A stretch of DNA of 45,321 nucleotides from assembly GCA_035720425.1 (NCBI GenBank), contig DASTOB010000056.1, positions 1 through 45,321 on the forward strand, read 5' to 3'. The position numbers and the translations under genes are program-made. Below the pieces are notes generated by a model, which made no database searches, was not told the DNA's origin, and saw only the letters and a list, made by a program, of their open reading frames with translations. Source of the stretch: DASTOB01 sp035720425 (lineage in GTDB: Bacteria; Chloroflexota; Limnocylindria; Limnocylindrales; CSP1-4). This document shows, piece after piece, positions 31,900 to 39,997 of this stretch. Position 1 is the first letter of the stretch. Every line of letters starts with the position of its first letter.

Positions 31900-33129
31900 T
31901 CAGCCGCGGATCATCTCCGACAGGCGCACCGGCTCGAGCCCGCGCGTCCGCAGCCCGGCGAGGATCCCCGGCAGTGCTTCGAGCGTGTGCCAACCACCGA
32001 GGTGCATGAGGACGATCGATCCGCCCTGCGCGCGCGACAGGACCTTGGCCTCGATGTCGGTCGCCGTGGGGCCGCCCTCCGAGGTGGGCCGCCAGTCGAT
32101 CGTGTCGATGTCCCACATGACCGTGTACGCCCATCCCGCGCGCCCGACGCCGTCCCGGACCTCGAACGTCCAGGCCCCGTACGGCGGCCGGAACCACGGC
32201 TTCGTCGTCCGGCCCACGATCGGGACCAGCGCATCCTCCGTGCGCTGGAGCTGGTCGGCCATCTGGGCCGCGGTCAGCTCGGTGAAGTTCGGGTGGTCCC
32301 ACGAGTGGTTGGCGACGTCGAAGAGGTCGGGATGATCGCGGACGCGGGCGAGCACGGCGAGCCCGATATCGGTCGTCGTCCCGGACTTGCCGGTCGGGAA
32401 GATCGTCGCCTTGACCCGGTTCGCGATGAGCCAGTCCATGATCTGGACGGCCGGATCGAGCCGGCCGCCCATGTCGAACGTGAGGGCGACCTGGGTCGTG
32501 CCGCGCGGACCGCTCGAGATGACCGCCGACGGGCCGGCCGATGGAGACACGGTCGGCGGCGGCGTGACGACCGGTGCGGTCGGCGACGGGGTCGCCGGGC
32601 CCGGGGTCGGTGATGGGACGTCGGTCGGTTCGTAGACCGTCCCCGGGATGACCATGAGCGTCCAGCCCACGTCGATGCGGTTCGGGTCGTACGCCTCCGA
32701 CTCGGGGTCGAGCGACGGATAGGCGTCCCGATTCCAGAAGGCGATGCTCCGCGCCGTCGTGTCGAACTCGCGCGCGATCGACGTGAGCGTGTCGCCGGTC
32801 CGCACGAGGTACGCGACGAAGGTGGGCCGCGGTGTCGGCGTCGGACGGACGAACGACGGCAGCGGCGAGGCGGTCGGCGAGCCCGGGACGGCCGATGGCG
32901 AGGACGATGGGTCGGGGCCCGGCGAGCCCGTCGGCGGGTTGAGGCCGGGCAGGCAGGCCGTCACGCCGACGAGGAGCGCGAGCACGGCGGCAAGCAGGCC
33001 GGCGAGGCGGGGCGAGCCACCGTCGCGGGGCGAGCCACCACGGCGCAGCGAGCCACCCCGGCGGAGCGAGCCACCGGGACGGGACGAGGAGGCAAGAGCG
33101 CCCGAAGGCGCGGTTCGGCGGTCGGTCAT
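31900..33129 (-). CDS. LysM and NodB-type polysaccharide deacetylase lipoprotein
   Basis: Probable cell-envelope glycan deacetylase, 409 residues. A basic N-terminus with repeated GGSLRR is followed by a lipoprotein signal (LAAVLALLVGVTAC, acylated Cys near residue 58). A Pro/Ser linker leads to a LysM domain (YLVRTGDTLTSIAREF), a second Pro/Thr linker and a NodB domain. Catalytic motifs are ALTFDMGG, NHSWDHPNFTEL (metal His pair), FRPPYGAW, MWDIDTIDW and IVLMHLGG. The usual TFDDG is TFDMG here: the catalytic-base Asp is kept and the second Asp replaced. The NodB domain binds glycan substrates and LysM binds peptidoglycan. Confidence 0.9.
   Translation of the reverse strand: MTDRRTAPSGALASSSRPGGSLRRGGSLRRGGSPRDGGSPRLAGLLAAVLALLVGVTACLPGLNPPTGSPGPDPSSSPSAVPGSPTASPLPSFVRPTPTPRPTFVAYLVRTGDTLTSIAREFDTTARSIAFWNRDAYPSLDPESEAYDPNRIDVGWTLMVIPGTVYEPTDVPSPTPGPATPSPTAPVVTPPPTVSPSAGPSAVISSGPRGTTQVALTFDMGGRLDPAVQIMDWLIANRVKATIFPTGKSGTTTDIGLAVLARVRDHPDLFDVANHSWDHPNFTELTAAQMADQLQRTEDALVPIVGRTTKPWFRPPYGAWTFEVRDGVGRAGWAYTVMWDIDTIDWRPTSEGGPTATDIEAKVLSRAQGGSIVLMHLGGWHTLEALPGILAGLRTRGLEPVRLSEMIRG
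33013..33084. repeat. 18-bp repeats encoding GGSLRR-type hexapeptides
   Basis: CGAGCCACC recurs at exactly 18-bp steps (33013, 33031, 33049, 33067) with variable 9-bp fillers. On the minus strand it encodes the basic Gly-Ser-Arg repeat before the lipoprotein signal helix. Confidence 0.85.
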
Positions 33130-33196
33130 CGGTCGTCACCAGTCTGACGTGGATCACGCCGTCCCAGTGACGCGCCCGGGCGATCGGCGATCCCGC

Positions 33197-36148
33197 TCAG
33201 GCGGCCGACGTCGGCGGGTCGACCGGGGTGGGCTCCTGGAGCGAGAACTCCGCCGCCAGCGCGAGGCCCTCGTCGGCCGTCGCGATGCCGCCCCGGCCGC
33301 GGCGCTTCGCGACGAAACACGCCCGATCGGCCGCAAGGAGCATCCCGTCGGCCGTCTGCCCGTCGTCCGGGAACGTCGCCAGGCCGATCGATGCGCCCAC
33401 CTGGACGCCCTCCGCGTGCCACGGCGTGCCGGCGCGGCCCACCTTCGAGATCGCGCCCCGGACGCGCTCGGCGATCCGGCGCGCGGCACGCGCCGTGGCG
33501 CCCGGGAGAATGACCGTGAACTCGTCACCGCCGTAGCGGAACACGTGATCCGTCTCGCGCCCGGCCGACACGATCGCCGTCGCGACTTCGTGGAGGAACC
33601 GGTCGCCGGCCTGGTGACCGAGCGCGTCGTTGACCGACTTGAAGTCATCGAGGTCGAGCATGATCAGGCTGAACGGCTCGTTCCGGGCGACGCAGTCCGC
33701 GAGCCGCTCGCGGAACGTGCCGTGGTTGAGCAGGCCGGTCAGCGCGTCGGTGCGCGCCCGGATCTCGACGGCCCGGTAGATCTCCGCGTTCTGGAGCGCG
33801 ATCGAGACATGCCCGGCGAACAGCTGGACGAGCTCGAACTCGCCGTCGTCGAACGTCACCCCCTCGCCGAGCCGTTCGACGGTCAGGACGCCGGTCACTC
33901 CTTCCCGGCCGCGGAGCGGGACGACGATGAGGCCACCGTGAAGCGGGCCGGTCGACTCGAAGTGCCGCACCCGCGGGTCCGAGAACTGGTCGGGCACGAG
34001 GACCGGCTCGTTTCGTTCGATGACCCACGTCGCGATGCCGCTCTCACCGACCTGCCAGTCCTCGAGGAACTCGTCGGCATGAACCCCGCGCGCGGTGAGC
34101 GGACGAAGGAGGCCGGCAGCGCGGTCGTACACCTCGATCGACAGGTTGTCATACCCCACGAGTTCGCCGAGACGGTCGGCGATCTGGTCGAGAACGTCGT
34201 GCGGATCGAGCGTGGAGAGGATCGACTCGGTGATGCCGAGGAGTTCCCGCTGGCTGCGCACCTGGCGCTCGAGTGCGGCCGACTGGGCACGAAGGCGCTC
34301 GGTCGCGTCGGCATTGGCCATGGCCTGAGCGGCGAACGAGGCATAGATGGCGAGCAGCCGCAGGTCGTCGTCGTGGAACTGGTGAAGGCCGAGCTTCGAC
34401 AGGACGAGGACGCCGAGCACCTGGTCCTCGTGGACCATCGGGGCAAGGAGCATCGACTCGTCGAGGTCGTCCTCGGTTCCGGGGATCGTGTTGGCTCGCG
34501 GGTCGTGGGCCGCATCGGGGAGGTACTGCGCGACGCGGTGCTGCGCGACCCAGCCGGTGATGCCCTGGCCCAGCTTGACCCGGAGCTGTTCGGGGGTCTC
34601 GTCGGTGTACTCACCGACCCGGCCCTGCATCGCTACCGGGATGAGGTCGTCGCCGATGAGGCGATAGACCCGGACGTTGTGGTAGTCGATGAGCTCGCGC
34701 AGCTCGGTCGCGATCGCGTCGCCGATGGCGGCCACGGTGGTCAGCCGATTGAGGCGCGTCCCGAGTTGCTGGATCGACTGCAGCTGCGCCGCCCAGGCGG
34801 CCATCCGAGCGTAGGTCTGGGCCGTCCGGATGGCGACCGTCGCCTGATCGGCGAGCGCGCCCATCGTCTCGAGCTCATCGTCGGTCCAGTGGTGTGGCCG
34901 GTCGTGATAGACGGCCAGGAGGCCGACGAGGTCGTCGCCATCGAACAGCGGCGCGATGCAGTTCGTGTCGTAGCCTTCCTGGACGACGGCGGCGCGGAGG
35001 TCCGCCCCGCGCGGGTCCTCGCGGTAACCCACCGAGAAGAGCGGCCGCCGTTCCGCGATCGCGACGGATGCGAGCGACCGGGCATGCGGGTCGCGCACGG
35101 CCGCAAGGTACGCGTCGGACAGGCCGCGCGAGGCTGCCGGAATCGTCGTGCCGTCCGGCTGGCCGAGGAACACGGCGGCCCGATCGGCGCCGAACAGCAC
35201 GAGCGCGTGATCGACGAGGCCGGACAGCACGCGCTCGAGCTCGAGGCGGCCGCCGATATCTGCGGCGACCCGGCGCAGTGCCTCGGAGCGATGGACCTGG
35301 TGGCCGATGTCCTCGGCCAGCCGCCCGGCGCGGACGATCGCGCCGACCGCGCGCGCGGCACGCGCGACCGTGTCGGCATCGGCGTCGTCGAGCGGCCCCG
35401 CATCCGCGGCGACGAGCAGCACGCCCCACGGCCCGGCCCGGCCGGGGACCGGGACGGCGAGCTCCGCGTGCCCGTCGCCGAACACGCGGCGGATGTCCTC
35501 GTCTCGTCGGGGCGCGCCAGGCGTCCCGGAAGCGGGCGTCGTGACAGGCTCCTGGACGGCCAGGGCGCGTCCGAGGGTTCCGAACGTGGCCGGGAGGTCG
35601 GCGATCCGGGCGGTCGGCGGTCCGGCCACCGCTCGCGGCACGAGTCGATCGCCGCGCACTTCCCAGAGCGCGGCGGCATAGTGCGGGCCGGAATCACGGA
35701 TGGCCTCCATCGCCGATTCGAGCACCGAATCGACGTCCCGCCCCGTGCCCGCGGCGGCCATGCCCACGAGCTCGGCGAGCTCGGTCAGCGCATCGAGGTC
35801 GGCATCCGTCGCCTCGCCCACGGGCCGCGCCGGCAGGACCGGCTGGGAGCCACCCCGCCTGCGCGGATCGCCAGCCCCGTGGGCGCCGCGGCGGCCCGAC
35901 GGATGCGCAACCGGCGGGAATCCATGAAGGTCGCCGACCTCGACGGCGCTCCCCCGGGCGGCGGCGAGGAAGCGCTGCAGGTCGCCGAGCCGATAGCGGC
36001 GGTCGCCGCGCGGATTGATCCGGTAGTAGCGAAGCCGGCCGGCATCACTCCAGGCGCGGATCGTGTTCGGGTGCACGCCGAGCAGCCGCGCGGCCTTGGT
36101 GACCGAGAGGGTGGCGTCGCTCGGGCGTGGAGAGAAGGCGGTCGGCAC
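33197..36148 (-). CDS. MerR-type HTH, four GAF domains and GGDEF diguanylate cyclase
   Basis: A 983-residue signalling protein predicted to make cyclic di-GMP. The N-terminus is an excisionase/MerR-like DNA-binding HTH (SVTKAARLLGVHPNTIRAWS, then GDRRYRLGDLQRFL). Four GAF domains follow at about residues 115-250, 265-415, 430-600 and 620-780. A C-terminal GGDEF domain (about 790-950) has an intact RYGGDEF active site and an RETD inhibitory I-site five residues upstream. No membrane segment is seen, so it is soluble. The GTG start has no Shine-Dalgarno; a TTGGCA-16-TAGGCT promoter lies upstream. An HTH joined directly to a cyclase is unusual; it may bind DNA near its own or neighbouring genes. 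Confidence 0.93.
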   Translation of the reverse strand: MPTAFSPRPSDATLSVTKAARLLGVHPNTIRAWSDAGRLRYYRINPRGDRRYRLGDLQRFLAAARGSAVEVGDLHGFPPVAHPSGRRGAHGAGDPRRRGGSQPVLPARPVGEATDADLDALTELAELVGMAAAGTGRDVDSVLESAMEAIRDSGPHYAAALWEVRGDRLVPRAVAGPPTARIADLPATFGTLGRALAVQEPVTTPASGTPGAPRRDEDIRRVFGDGHAELAVPVPGRAGPWGVLLVAADAGPLDDADADTVARAARAVGAIVRAGRLAEDIGHQVHRSEALRRVAADIGGRLELERVLSGLVDHALVLFGADRAAVFLGQPDGTTIPAASRGLSDAYLAAVRDPHARSLASVAIAERRPLFSVGYREDPRGADLRAAVVQEGYDTNCIAPLFDGDDLVGLLAVYHDRPHHWTDDELETMGALADQATVAIRTAQTYARMAAWAAQLQSIQQLGTRLNRLTTVAAIGDAIATELRELIDYHNVRVYRLIGDDLIPVAMQGRVGEYTDETPEQLRVKLGQGITGWVAQHRVAQYLPDAAHDPRANTIPGTEDDLDESMLLAPMVHEDQVLGVLVLSKLGLHQFHDDDLRLLAIYASFAAQAMANADATERLRAQSAALERQVRSQRELLGITESILSTLDPHDVLDQIADRLGELVGYDNLSIEVYDRAAGLLRPLTARGVHADEFLEDWQVGESGIATWVIERNEPVLVPDQFSDPRVRHFESTGPLHGGLIVVPLRGREGVTGVLTVERLGEGVTFDDGEFELVQLFAGHVSIALQNAEIYRAVEIRARTDALTGLLNHGTFRERLADCVARNEPFSLIMLDLDDFKSVNDALGHQAGDRFLHEVATAIVSAGRETDHVFRYGGDEFTVILPGATARAARRIAERVRGAISKVGRAGTPWHAEGVQVGASIGLATFPDDGQTADGMLLAADRACFVAKRRGRGGIATADEGLALAAEFSLQEPTPVDPPTSAA

Positions 36149-36181
36149 AGCTCGTGAGGATTTGTGAACTCGACGACGCCG

Positions 36182-36209
36182 AGCCTACCAAGCTCACAGT
36201 TCTTGCCAA
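36182..36209 (-). promoter_or_regulatory. Promoter of the HTH-GAF-GGDEF gene
   Basis: TTGGCA (36204-36209), 16-bp spacer, TAGGCT (36182-36187) on the minus strand, with a ~27-nt leader. Unlike most promoters here, it has a recognisable -35. Confidence 0.5.
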
Positions 36210-36241
36210 TAGGACGAACGTACCGCTCGCCCGGATCCCGC

Positions 36242-37129
36242 TCAGCCGGGTGGCCGGGTGAGCCGGACCCAGACCGTCGTCGCGACGATCGCGGCGATCG
36301 CGATGAGCACGACGACGAGCACAGCGAAGAGCGGGTCTCCGACGAGCCCGGGACCCTCGCCGGAGCTGCGCGGGTCACCGCCGCCGGCCGGTGGCGAGGG
36401 CGAGGCGGCGAGCGCCCCGGCGGCATCGGCCAGCCAGGCGACGACGGCGGCGGCGAGGAGGCCGATCCCGATCACGAACGACAGGGCGGCGAGCCGCGCC
36501 CGTCCGGCGCCCCCGTGGGTGAGGATGCGCATTGCCTCCGCCTGCTCGAGGGTCGTGAGGATGAGGGGCCGCCCGAGCCCCGCCGTCAGCTGCGGCGCGC
36601 CGCCGTCGTCGAGCACCGGGACCCCCAGGACGGCTGCATGCTCGACCGACGAGACCTGCTCGATCAGGGCGCGAACCGGCGTGTCGGACGCCAGCCCGGC
36701 CGGCGACCGGTCCCCGAGGTCGGCCGCCGTGCCGATCGACTCACGGGGCACGACGACGAGCCCGTCGCCGAGCGCGTCACCGTCGACGCCGATCGCGTCG
36801 AGCCCCTCGCGGACTTCGAATCGGACGACCTCGCGACCGTCTTCGAAGGTCGTCCACGCGCGGCCGTTCCTGGCCTGCAACCGCGTCCGGCGGAGGACGA
36901 GGGGCCGGTGGTCCGCGTCCTCGAACTCGTCGGCGGCGTCGATCCGGCCGTCGACCCGGATGTAGCGGGGCTCGCCCCGGCGCGCCAGCGCGATCGCGTC
37001 GGCGATCGGGACGCGCGGAATCGCCGCCAGGAGGCGCCCGACGCGGTAGCGGGTGCCGAACGATCGAAGGAGGCCGGCCGCGAGGGCGAGCGCGGCGACG
37101 CCGAGACCGGCGAGGACGAGGGGGATCAC
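36242..37129 (-). CDS. GIDE-like three-helix membrane protein
   Basis: A 295-residue membrane protein. A helix at residues 2-21 (IPLVLAGLGVAALALAAGLL) is followed by a ~180-residue soluble domain. A second helix (AALSFVIGIGLLAAAVVAWL) is followed by a Pro/Gly-rich loop and a third helix (LFAVLVVVLIAIAAIVATTV). The pattern and phrases such as PRYIRVDGRI, WTTFEDGREVVRFEV and LTTLEQAEAMRIL resemble bacterial relatives of the GIDE (E3-ligase-associated) domain; the assignment is by eye. There is no RING domain. The GTG at 37129 lies 6 nt after a strong TATGAT, predicting a leaderless transcript. Function unknown. Confidence 0.72.
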   Translation of the reverse strand: MIPLVLAGLGVAALALAAGLLRSFGTRYRVGRLLAAIPRVPIADAIALARRGEPRYIRVDGRIDAADEFEDADHRPLVLRRTRLQARNGRAWTTFEDGREVVRFEVREGLDAIGVDGDALGDGLVVVPRESIGTAADLGDRSPAGLASDTPVRALIEQVSSVEHAAVLGVPVLDDGGAPQLTAGLGRPLILTTLEQAEAMRILTHGGAGRARLAALSFVIGIGLLAAAVVAWLADAAGALAASPSPPAGGGDPRSSGEGPGLVGDPLFAVLVVVLIAIAAIVATTVWVRLTRPPG

Positions 37130-37135
37130 GCGCCG

Positions 37136-37141
37136 ATCATA
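37136..37141 (-). promoter_or_regulatory. -10 box of the GIDE-like gene (leaderless)
   Basis: TATGAT on the minus strand, 6 nt before the GTG at 37129. It is the best -10 match in the window. Confidence 0.6.
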
Positions 37142-37264
37142 CGAAAGGGCCCGAAGGAACCTACCCGACACGTGGGCATTGAGGTGATCGCTGCCGTTAG
37201 TGTCGCTCGGCCCCTCCGGGCTGCATCAACTGTAGCGACCCGAGGACGTCGCTGGCAACGGGAG

Positions 37265-37304
37265 TTATCCACGAACGTCGGCGCCCTCGGTCGAGTTGTC
37301 CACG
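37265..37304 (+). promoter_or_regulatory. Two DnaA-box-like 9-mers
   Basis: TTATCCACG (37265-37273) and TTGTCCACG (37296-37304), same strand, 31 bp apart (about three helical turns). Each has one mismatch to the consensus TTATCCACA or TTGTCCACA. They lie in the 189-bp gap between the beta-propeller-like gene and the GIDE-like gene. Confidence 0.5.
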
Positions 37305-37318
37305 CTCGATCCCCAGCC

Positions 37319-37891
37319 TCAGTCCGACGAGCGTCCGGAGGCCGGATCGATGGCCCGTTGCTGGCCGCTGTAGCTCGTCAGGACGAGCCGGCCGCCGATC
37401 AGCTCCGCGCCGGTGACGACGTCCGAGTGGGCGATCCGCCAGGCGACCGTCCCATCCGGCTCGAGGGCGAACGTCTCGATCTCCGCCTGGGCGAGGACGT
37501 GCGGCAGGCGCGACGAGCCGATGACCGCGAGGATCGGGCTCGCCGACCGGTGGCGCCAGCGCTCGGCGCCCGTGCGCGCCTCGATCCCGTAGGCGTGGAA
37601 GCCGTACTTCACGACGAGCAGGCCCTCGGAGTCCCACAGCAGCGCGGCCGGGTCGTCGTAGATGACCGAGGCGAAGCGGACCGTCCAGCTGCCGGCCGGC
37701 GTGTCGGCCCGGAGTTCCGCCCGGCAGAGGTCCGCGTGGTCCGCACCCGCTGCGTCACCGAGGTCGACGAGCGACCCTCCGGTCTCCGACAGGGCGAAGA
37801 CGGCCGCGCCCTCGCCGCTGCCGGCCCAGCGCCAGCGGGCGCGAATCCCGCCGGGATACTGGACCGTCGCGTTGCGGGGCTCGCCGGTCAC
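37319..37891 (-). CDS. PQQ-like beta-propeller fragment protein
   Basis: A 190-residue protein with repeated beta-propeller-like blades: LLWDSEGLLVVKYGFHAYGI, then ARTGAERWRH, then PDGTVAWRIA and GRLVLTSYSGQQRAIDPASG. The R-T-G-x-x-x-W and D-G-x-x-x-W patterns resemble PQQ/WD-like repeats. Too few blades are present for a full propeller, so it may oligomerise or be a truncated relative. There is no signal peptide. The GTG overlaps the YbaK stop (GTGA), so translation is coupled to it. Two DnaA-box-like sites follow its stop. Function unknown. Confidence 0.72.
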   Translation of the reverse strand: MTGEPRNATVQYPGGIRARWRWAGSGEGAAVFALSETGGSLVDLGDAAGADHADLCRAELRADTPAGSWTVRFASVIYDDPAALLWDSEGLLVVKYGFHAYGIEARTGAERWRHRSASPILAVIGSSRLPHVLAQAEIETFALEPDGTVAWRIAHSDVVTGAELIGGRLVLTSYSGQQRAIDPASGRSSD

Positions 37892-38478
37892 GCTCCCGCG
37901 TTCGCCGGTGCCGCGCCGCCGAAGCCACCGTCGCCGGTCTCGGCCGCAGCCGCCGCGTCTGCGGCAACGTCGGCCGGCCGCCGTTCTTCGGTGATCGGGG
38001 CGACCGTGGCGTTGGCGAGCGTGCGGAGCGTCCCGGGCGGGACCGGGAAGACGGCCTGGTCCGTCCCGGCGGCCGCCCACACGACCGGGAAGCGCCCGAG
38101 GTCCGGGTCCATGATCGCCCGGACCGGCCGGCTGTGGCCGATCGGCGGGATGCCGCCGATGACGAATCCGGTCAGTTCGTTCGCTTCGCGGGCCGTCGCC
38201 CGGCGAACGTCCGGCTCGCCGGTCACCGCCGCGAGGCGGGCGAGGTCGACCCGGTTCGGGCCGGACACGAGGCACAGGATCGGCTCGAGGCCGTCCCCGC
38301 CGGGGGCGACGAAGACGAGCGACTTCACGATCTGGCCGAGCTCCGCGCCGACCGCCGCCGCGGCGTCCTGCGCCGTGTGCGTCGACGCGTCGAAGACGGT
38401 GACGTCGAGCGTCACACCCTTGCGCGCGGCGGCTTCGCGCACGCGCCCGATCGGAGCGGGTTCGGTCGTCTGGGGCAC
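37888..38478 (-). CDS. YbaK/EbsC-family aminoacyl-tRNA deacylase
   Basis: Trans-editing hydrolase of the YbaK/ProX family, 196 residues. Landmarks are ASTHTAQDAAAAVGAELGQI with VKSLVF (catalytic Lys) near residue 50, GPNRVDLARLAAV, RATAREANELTGFVIGGIPP and the IMDPDLGRFPVVWAAAG block. The extra C-terminal ~35 residues (Ala/Glu-rich) are not part of the domain. The GTG at 38478 lies 6 nt after TAGACT and has no Shine-Dalgarno. It is coupled to a propeller-like gene. The tRNA target (Cys-tRNAPro or other) is not determinable by eye. Confidence 0.88.
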   Translation of the reverse strand: MPQTTEPAPIGRVREAAARKGVTLDVTVFDASTHTAQDAAAAVGAELGQIVKSLVFVAPGGDGLEPILCLVSGPNRVDLARLAAVTGEPDVRRATAREANELTGFVIGGIPPIGHSRPVRAIMDPDLGRFPVVWAAAGTDQAVFPVPPGTLRTLANATVAPITEERRPADVAADAAAAAETGDGGFGGAAPANAGA

Positions 38479-38484
38479 GGCCGG

Positions 38485-38490
38485 AGTCTA
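38485..38490 (-). promoter_or_regulatory. -10 box of the YbaK operon (leaderless)
   Basis: TAGACT on the minus strand, 6 nt before the GTG at 38478; the identical hexamer precedes the membrane-protein operon at 26793-26798. Confidence 0.55.
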
Positions 38491-38629
38491 GCATCGCCGG
38501 CGGCGGCACCCGGATAGGACCGGCACCCGGCAAAGGCAGGCATCAGCAGCGGCATCGGCGGCGGCGCCTCGGCGGCGGCACCTCGGCAGCGGCAGCTGCT
38601 GCGGCGCCGGGACGCGCCCGGGAACGCGT

Positions 38630-38635
38630 TAGGAT
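38630..38635 (+). promoter_or_regulatory. -10 box of the HAD phosphatase operon (leaderless)
   Basis: TAGGAT, 8 nt before the ATG at 38644. The 140 bp between this and the divergent YbaK promoter are rich in GGCGGC repeats and have no other recognised sites. Confidence 0.55.
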
Positions 38636-38643
38636 CGGCCGAC

Positions 38644-39300
38644 ATGGACGCGATCGTGTTCGACTGGGACGGGACGCTGGCCGACACGCTCGGCGGGCTG
38701 TACGGGGCCAACGTTGCGGTCATGGCCGCGTTCGGGCTGCCGTTCGACCGGGACGTCTACCGGCGCCACTACGCGCCGGACTGGCGGGTCATGTACGGGC
38801 GGCTCGGCATTCCGGACGACCGGCTCGACGAGGCGAACGCGATCTGGCACGCGGCGATCGACGATGGGGCCGCCGCCCCGGCCTTCGACGGCGTGCGCGA
38901 CGCCCTGGCCCGCCTGACGGAGGCGGGCTACACGCTCGGTCTCGTGACCGCCGGCGTGCGCGCCGTGGTCGCTCCACAACTGGCCCGCCTCGAGCTCGAG
39001 GCGCTCCTGCCGGTGACCGTGTTCGGCGACGACCTGCCGGTACACAAGCCGGACCCGGCCCCGCTTCGCCGCGCCCTCGAGGCGCTCAGCGTGGCGGACC
39101 GGCCGGATCGCGCGGCGTACGTCGGCGACGTCCCCGACGACATGCGGATGGCGGTCGCCGTGGGGGCGCGGGCGGTGGGCATCGCGTCGATCCTCGGCGA
39201 CCCGGCGGAGCTCGTCGCGGCGGGCGCGGACGAGGTCGCTGATTCGGTCGTCGAGTGGGCGGACCGGCTGCTCGCCCGGGAGGCCGGGCGGCGGCCGTGA
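38644..39300 (+). CDS. HAD-family phosphatase, phosphoglycolate phosphatase-like
   Basis: A 218-residue HAD hydrolase. Motif I is VFDWDGTLADTLGG with the nucleophile Asp, the helical cap spans about residues 17-80, motif II lies in LGLVTAGVRAVV, the Lys of motif III in PVHKPDPAPL, and motif IV is YVGDVPDDMRMA. Length and cap match the Gph/PGMB group. The substrate could be phosphoglycolate, a sugar phosphate or a nucleotide. The ATG is 8 nt after TAGGAT, so it is predicted to be leaderless. The thiamine pyrophosphokinase gene overlaps its stop by 4 bp. Confidence 0.9.
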   Translation: MDAIVFDWDGTLADTLGGLYGANVAVMAAFGLPFDRDVYRRHYAPDWRVMYGRLGIPDDRLDEANAIWHAAIDDGAAAPAFDGVRDALARLTEAGYTLGLVTAGVRAVVAPQLARLELEALLPVTVFGDDLPVHKPDPAPLRRALEALSVADRPDRAAYVGDVPDDMRMAVAVGARAVGIASILGDPAELVAAGADEVADSVVEWADRLLAREAGRRP

Positions 39301-39995
39301 CGGAGCGGCCGATCCGGGCGATCGTCGTGGCCGACGGGGCCGTCCCGGAGCGCGCGGACCTCGACACCGCGTGGCCGGGCTGGGCCGACGGCGCCACCCT
39401 CGTCGTCGCCGCGGACGGCGGCGCCCGGGGCGCGGCTCGCCTCGGGCTCCCGATCGACCGCTGGGTTGGCGACGGCGACTCGCTCGGCGAGCAGGAACTC
39501 GCCGCGCTCGCGGCACGTGGCGTCCCCGTCGAGCGCAGCCCGGTCGACAAGGACGAGTCGGACGCGGAGCTGGCGGTCCGGGCGGCGCTCCGGCTCGGGG
39601 CGACCGAGGTCACCATCCTTGGCGCGCTCGGCGGGGCACGGCTCGATCACGCGCTTGCCAACGTCGCCCTCCTCGGCCATCGGGCCCTCGGCGGGTCCCC
39701 GGCGCAGCTGCTCGACGTCGACGCGCGGGTTCGCCTCGTCGACGCCCCGGGTCCCGATGGCGGGCCGGTCACACTGTCGCTCGTTGGACGCGCGGGCGAC
39801 GGGATCTCGCTGCTTCCCCTGGGAGCCGACGTGCACGGGGTCACGACGGCAGGTCTGCGCTACCCGCTCGCCGGCGAGCCGCTCACGCTCGGGAGCTCGC
39901 GTGGCCTGTCGAACGTCCGGCTGTCGGCCCGGGCCACCGTGACGGTCGACGCCGGCCGGCTGCTCGTCGTCGAAACCCCTGCTACCCTCCGCTGA
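39297..39995 (+). CDS. thiN: Thiamine pyrophosphokinase
   Basis: Makes thiamine diphosphate from thiamine and ATP (232 residues). Conserved blocks are VVAADGGARGAARLGLPIDR, VGDGDSLGEQEL, ERSPVDKDESDAELAVRAAL (the Lys-Asp...Asp motif), ILGALGGARLDHALANVALL and the C-terminal GLSNVRL. It supplies the cofactor that the transketolase in this window needs, though it is not in that operon. The GTG start overlaps the phosphatase stop (GTGA), and a putative promoter for the next gene lies inside its last codons. Confidence 0.95.
   Translation: MTERPIRAIVVADGAVPERADLDTAWPGWADGATLVVAADGGARGAARLGLPIDRWVGDGDSLGEQELAALAARGVPVERSPVDKDESDAELAVRAALRLGATEVTILGALGGARLDHALANVALLGHRALGGSPAQLLDVDARVRLVDAPGPDGGPVTLSLVGRAGDGISLLPLGADVHGVTTAGLRYPLAGEPLTLGSSRGLSNVRLSARATVTVDAGRLLVVETPATLR
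39983..39988 (+). promoter_or_regulatory. -10 box of the peroxiredoxin (leaderless)
   Basis: TACCCT, 9 nt before the ATG at 39998, overlapping the last codons of thiN. It is the longest spacer of the TANNNT-start series. Confidence 0.4.
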
Positions 39996-39997
39996 CC

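Noticed and set aside
32744..36157. 1137-codon plus-strand frame opposite the HTH-GAF-GGDEF gene
   Set aside because: It mirrors the reverse-strand coding pattern and has no recognisable domain, start site or promoter.
37130..37318. Possible replication origin from the two DnaA-box-like sites
   Set aside because: Only two boxes, no AT-rich unwinding element and no dnaA/dnaN/gidB/parAB nearby.
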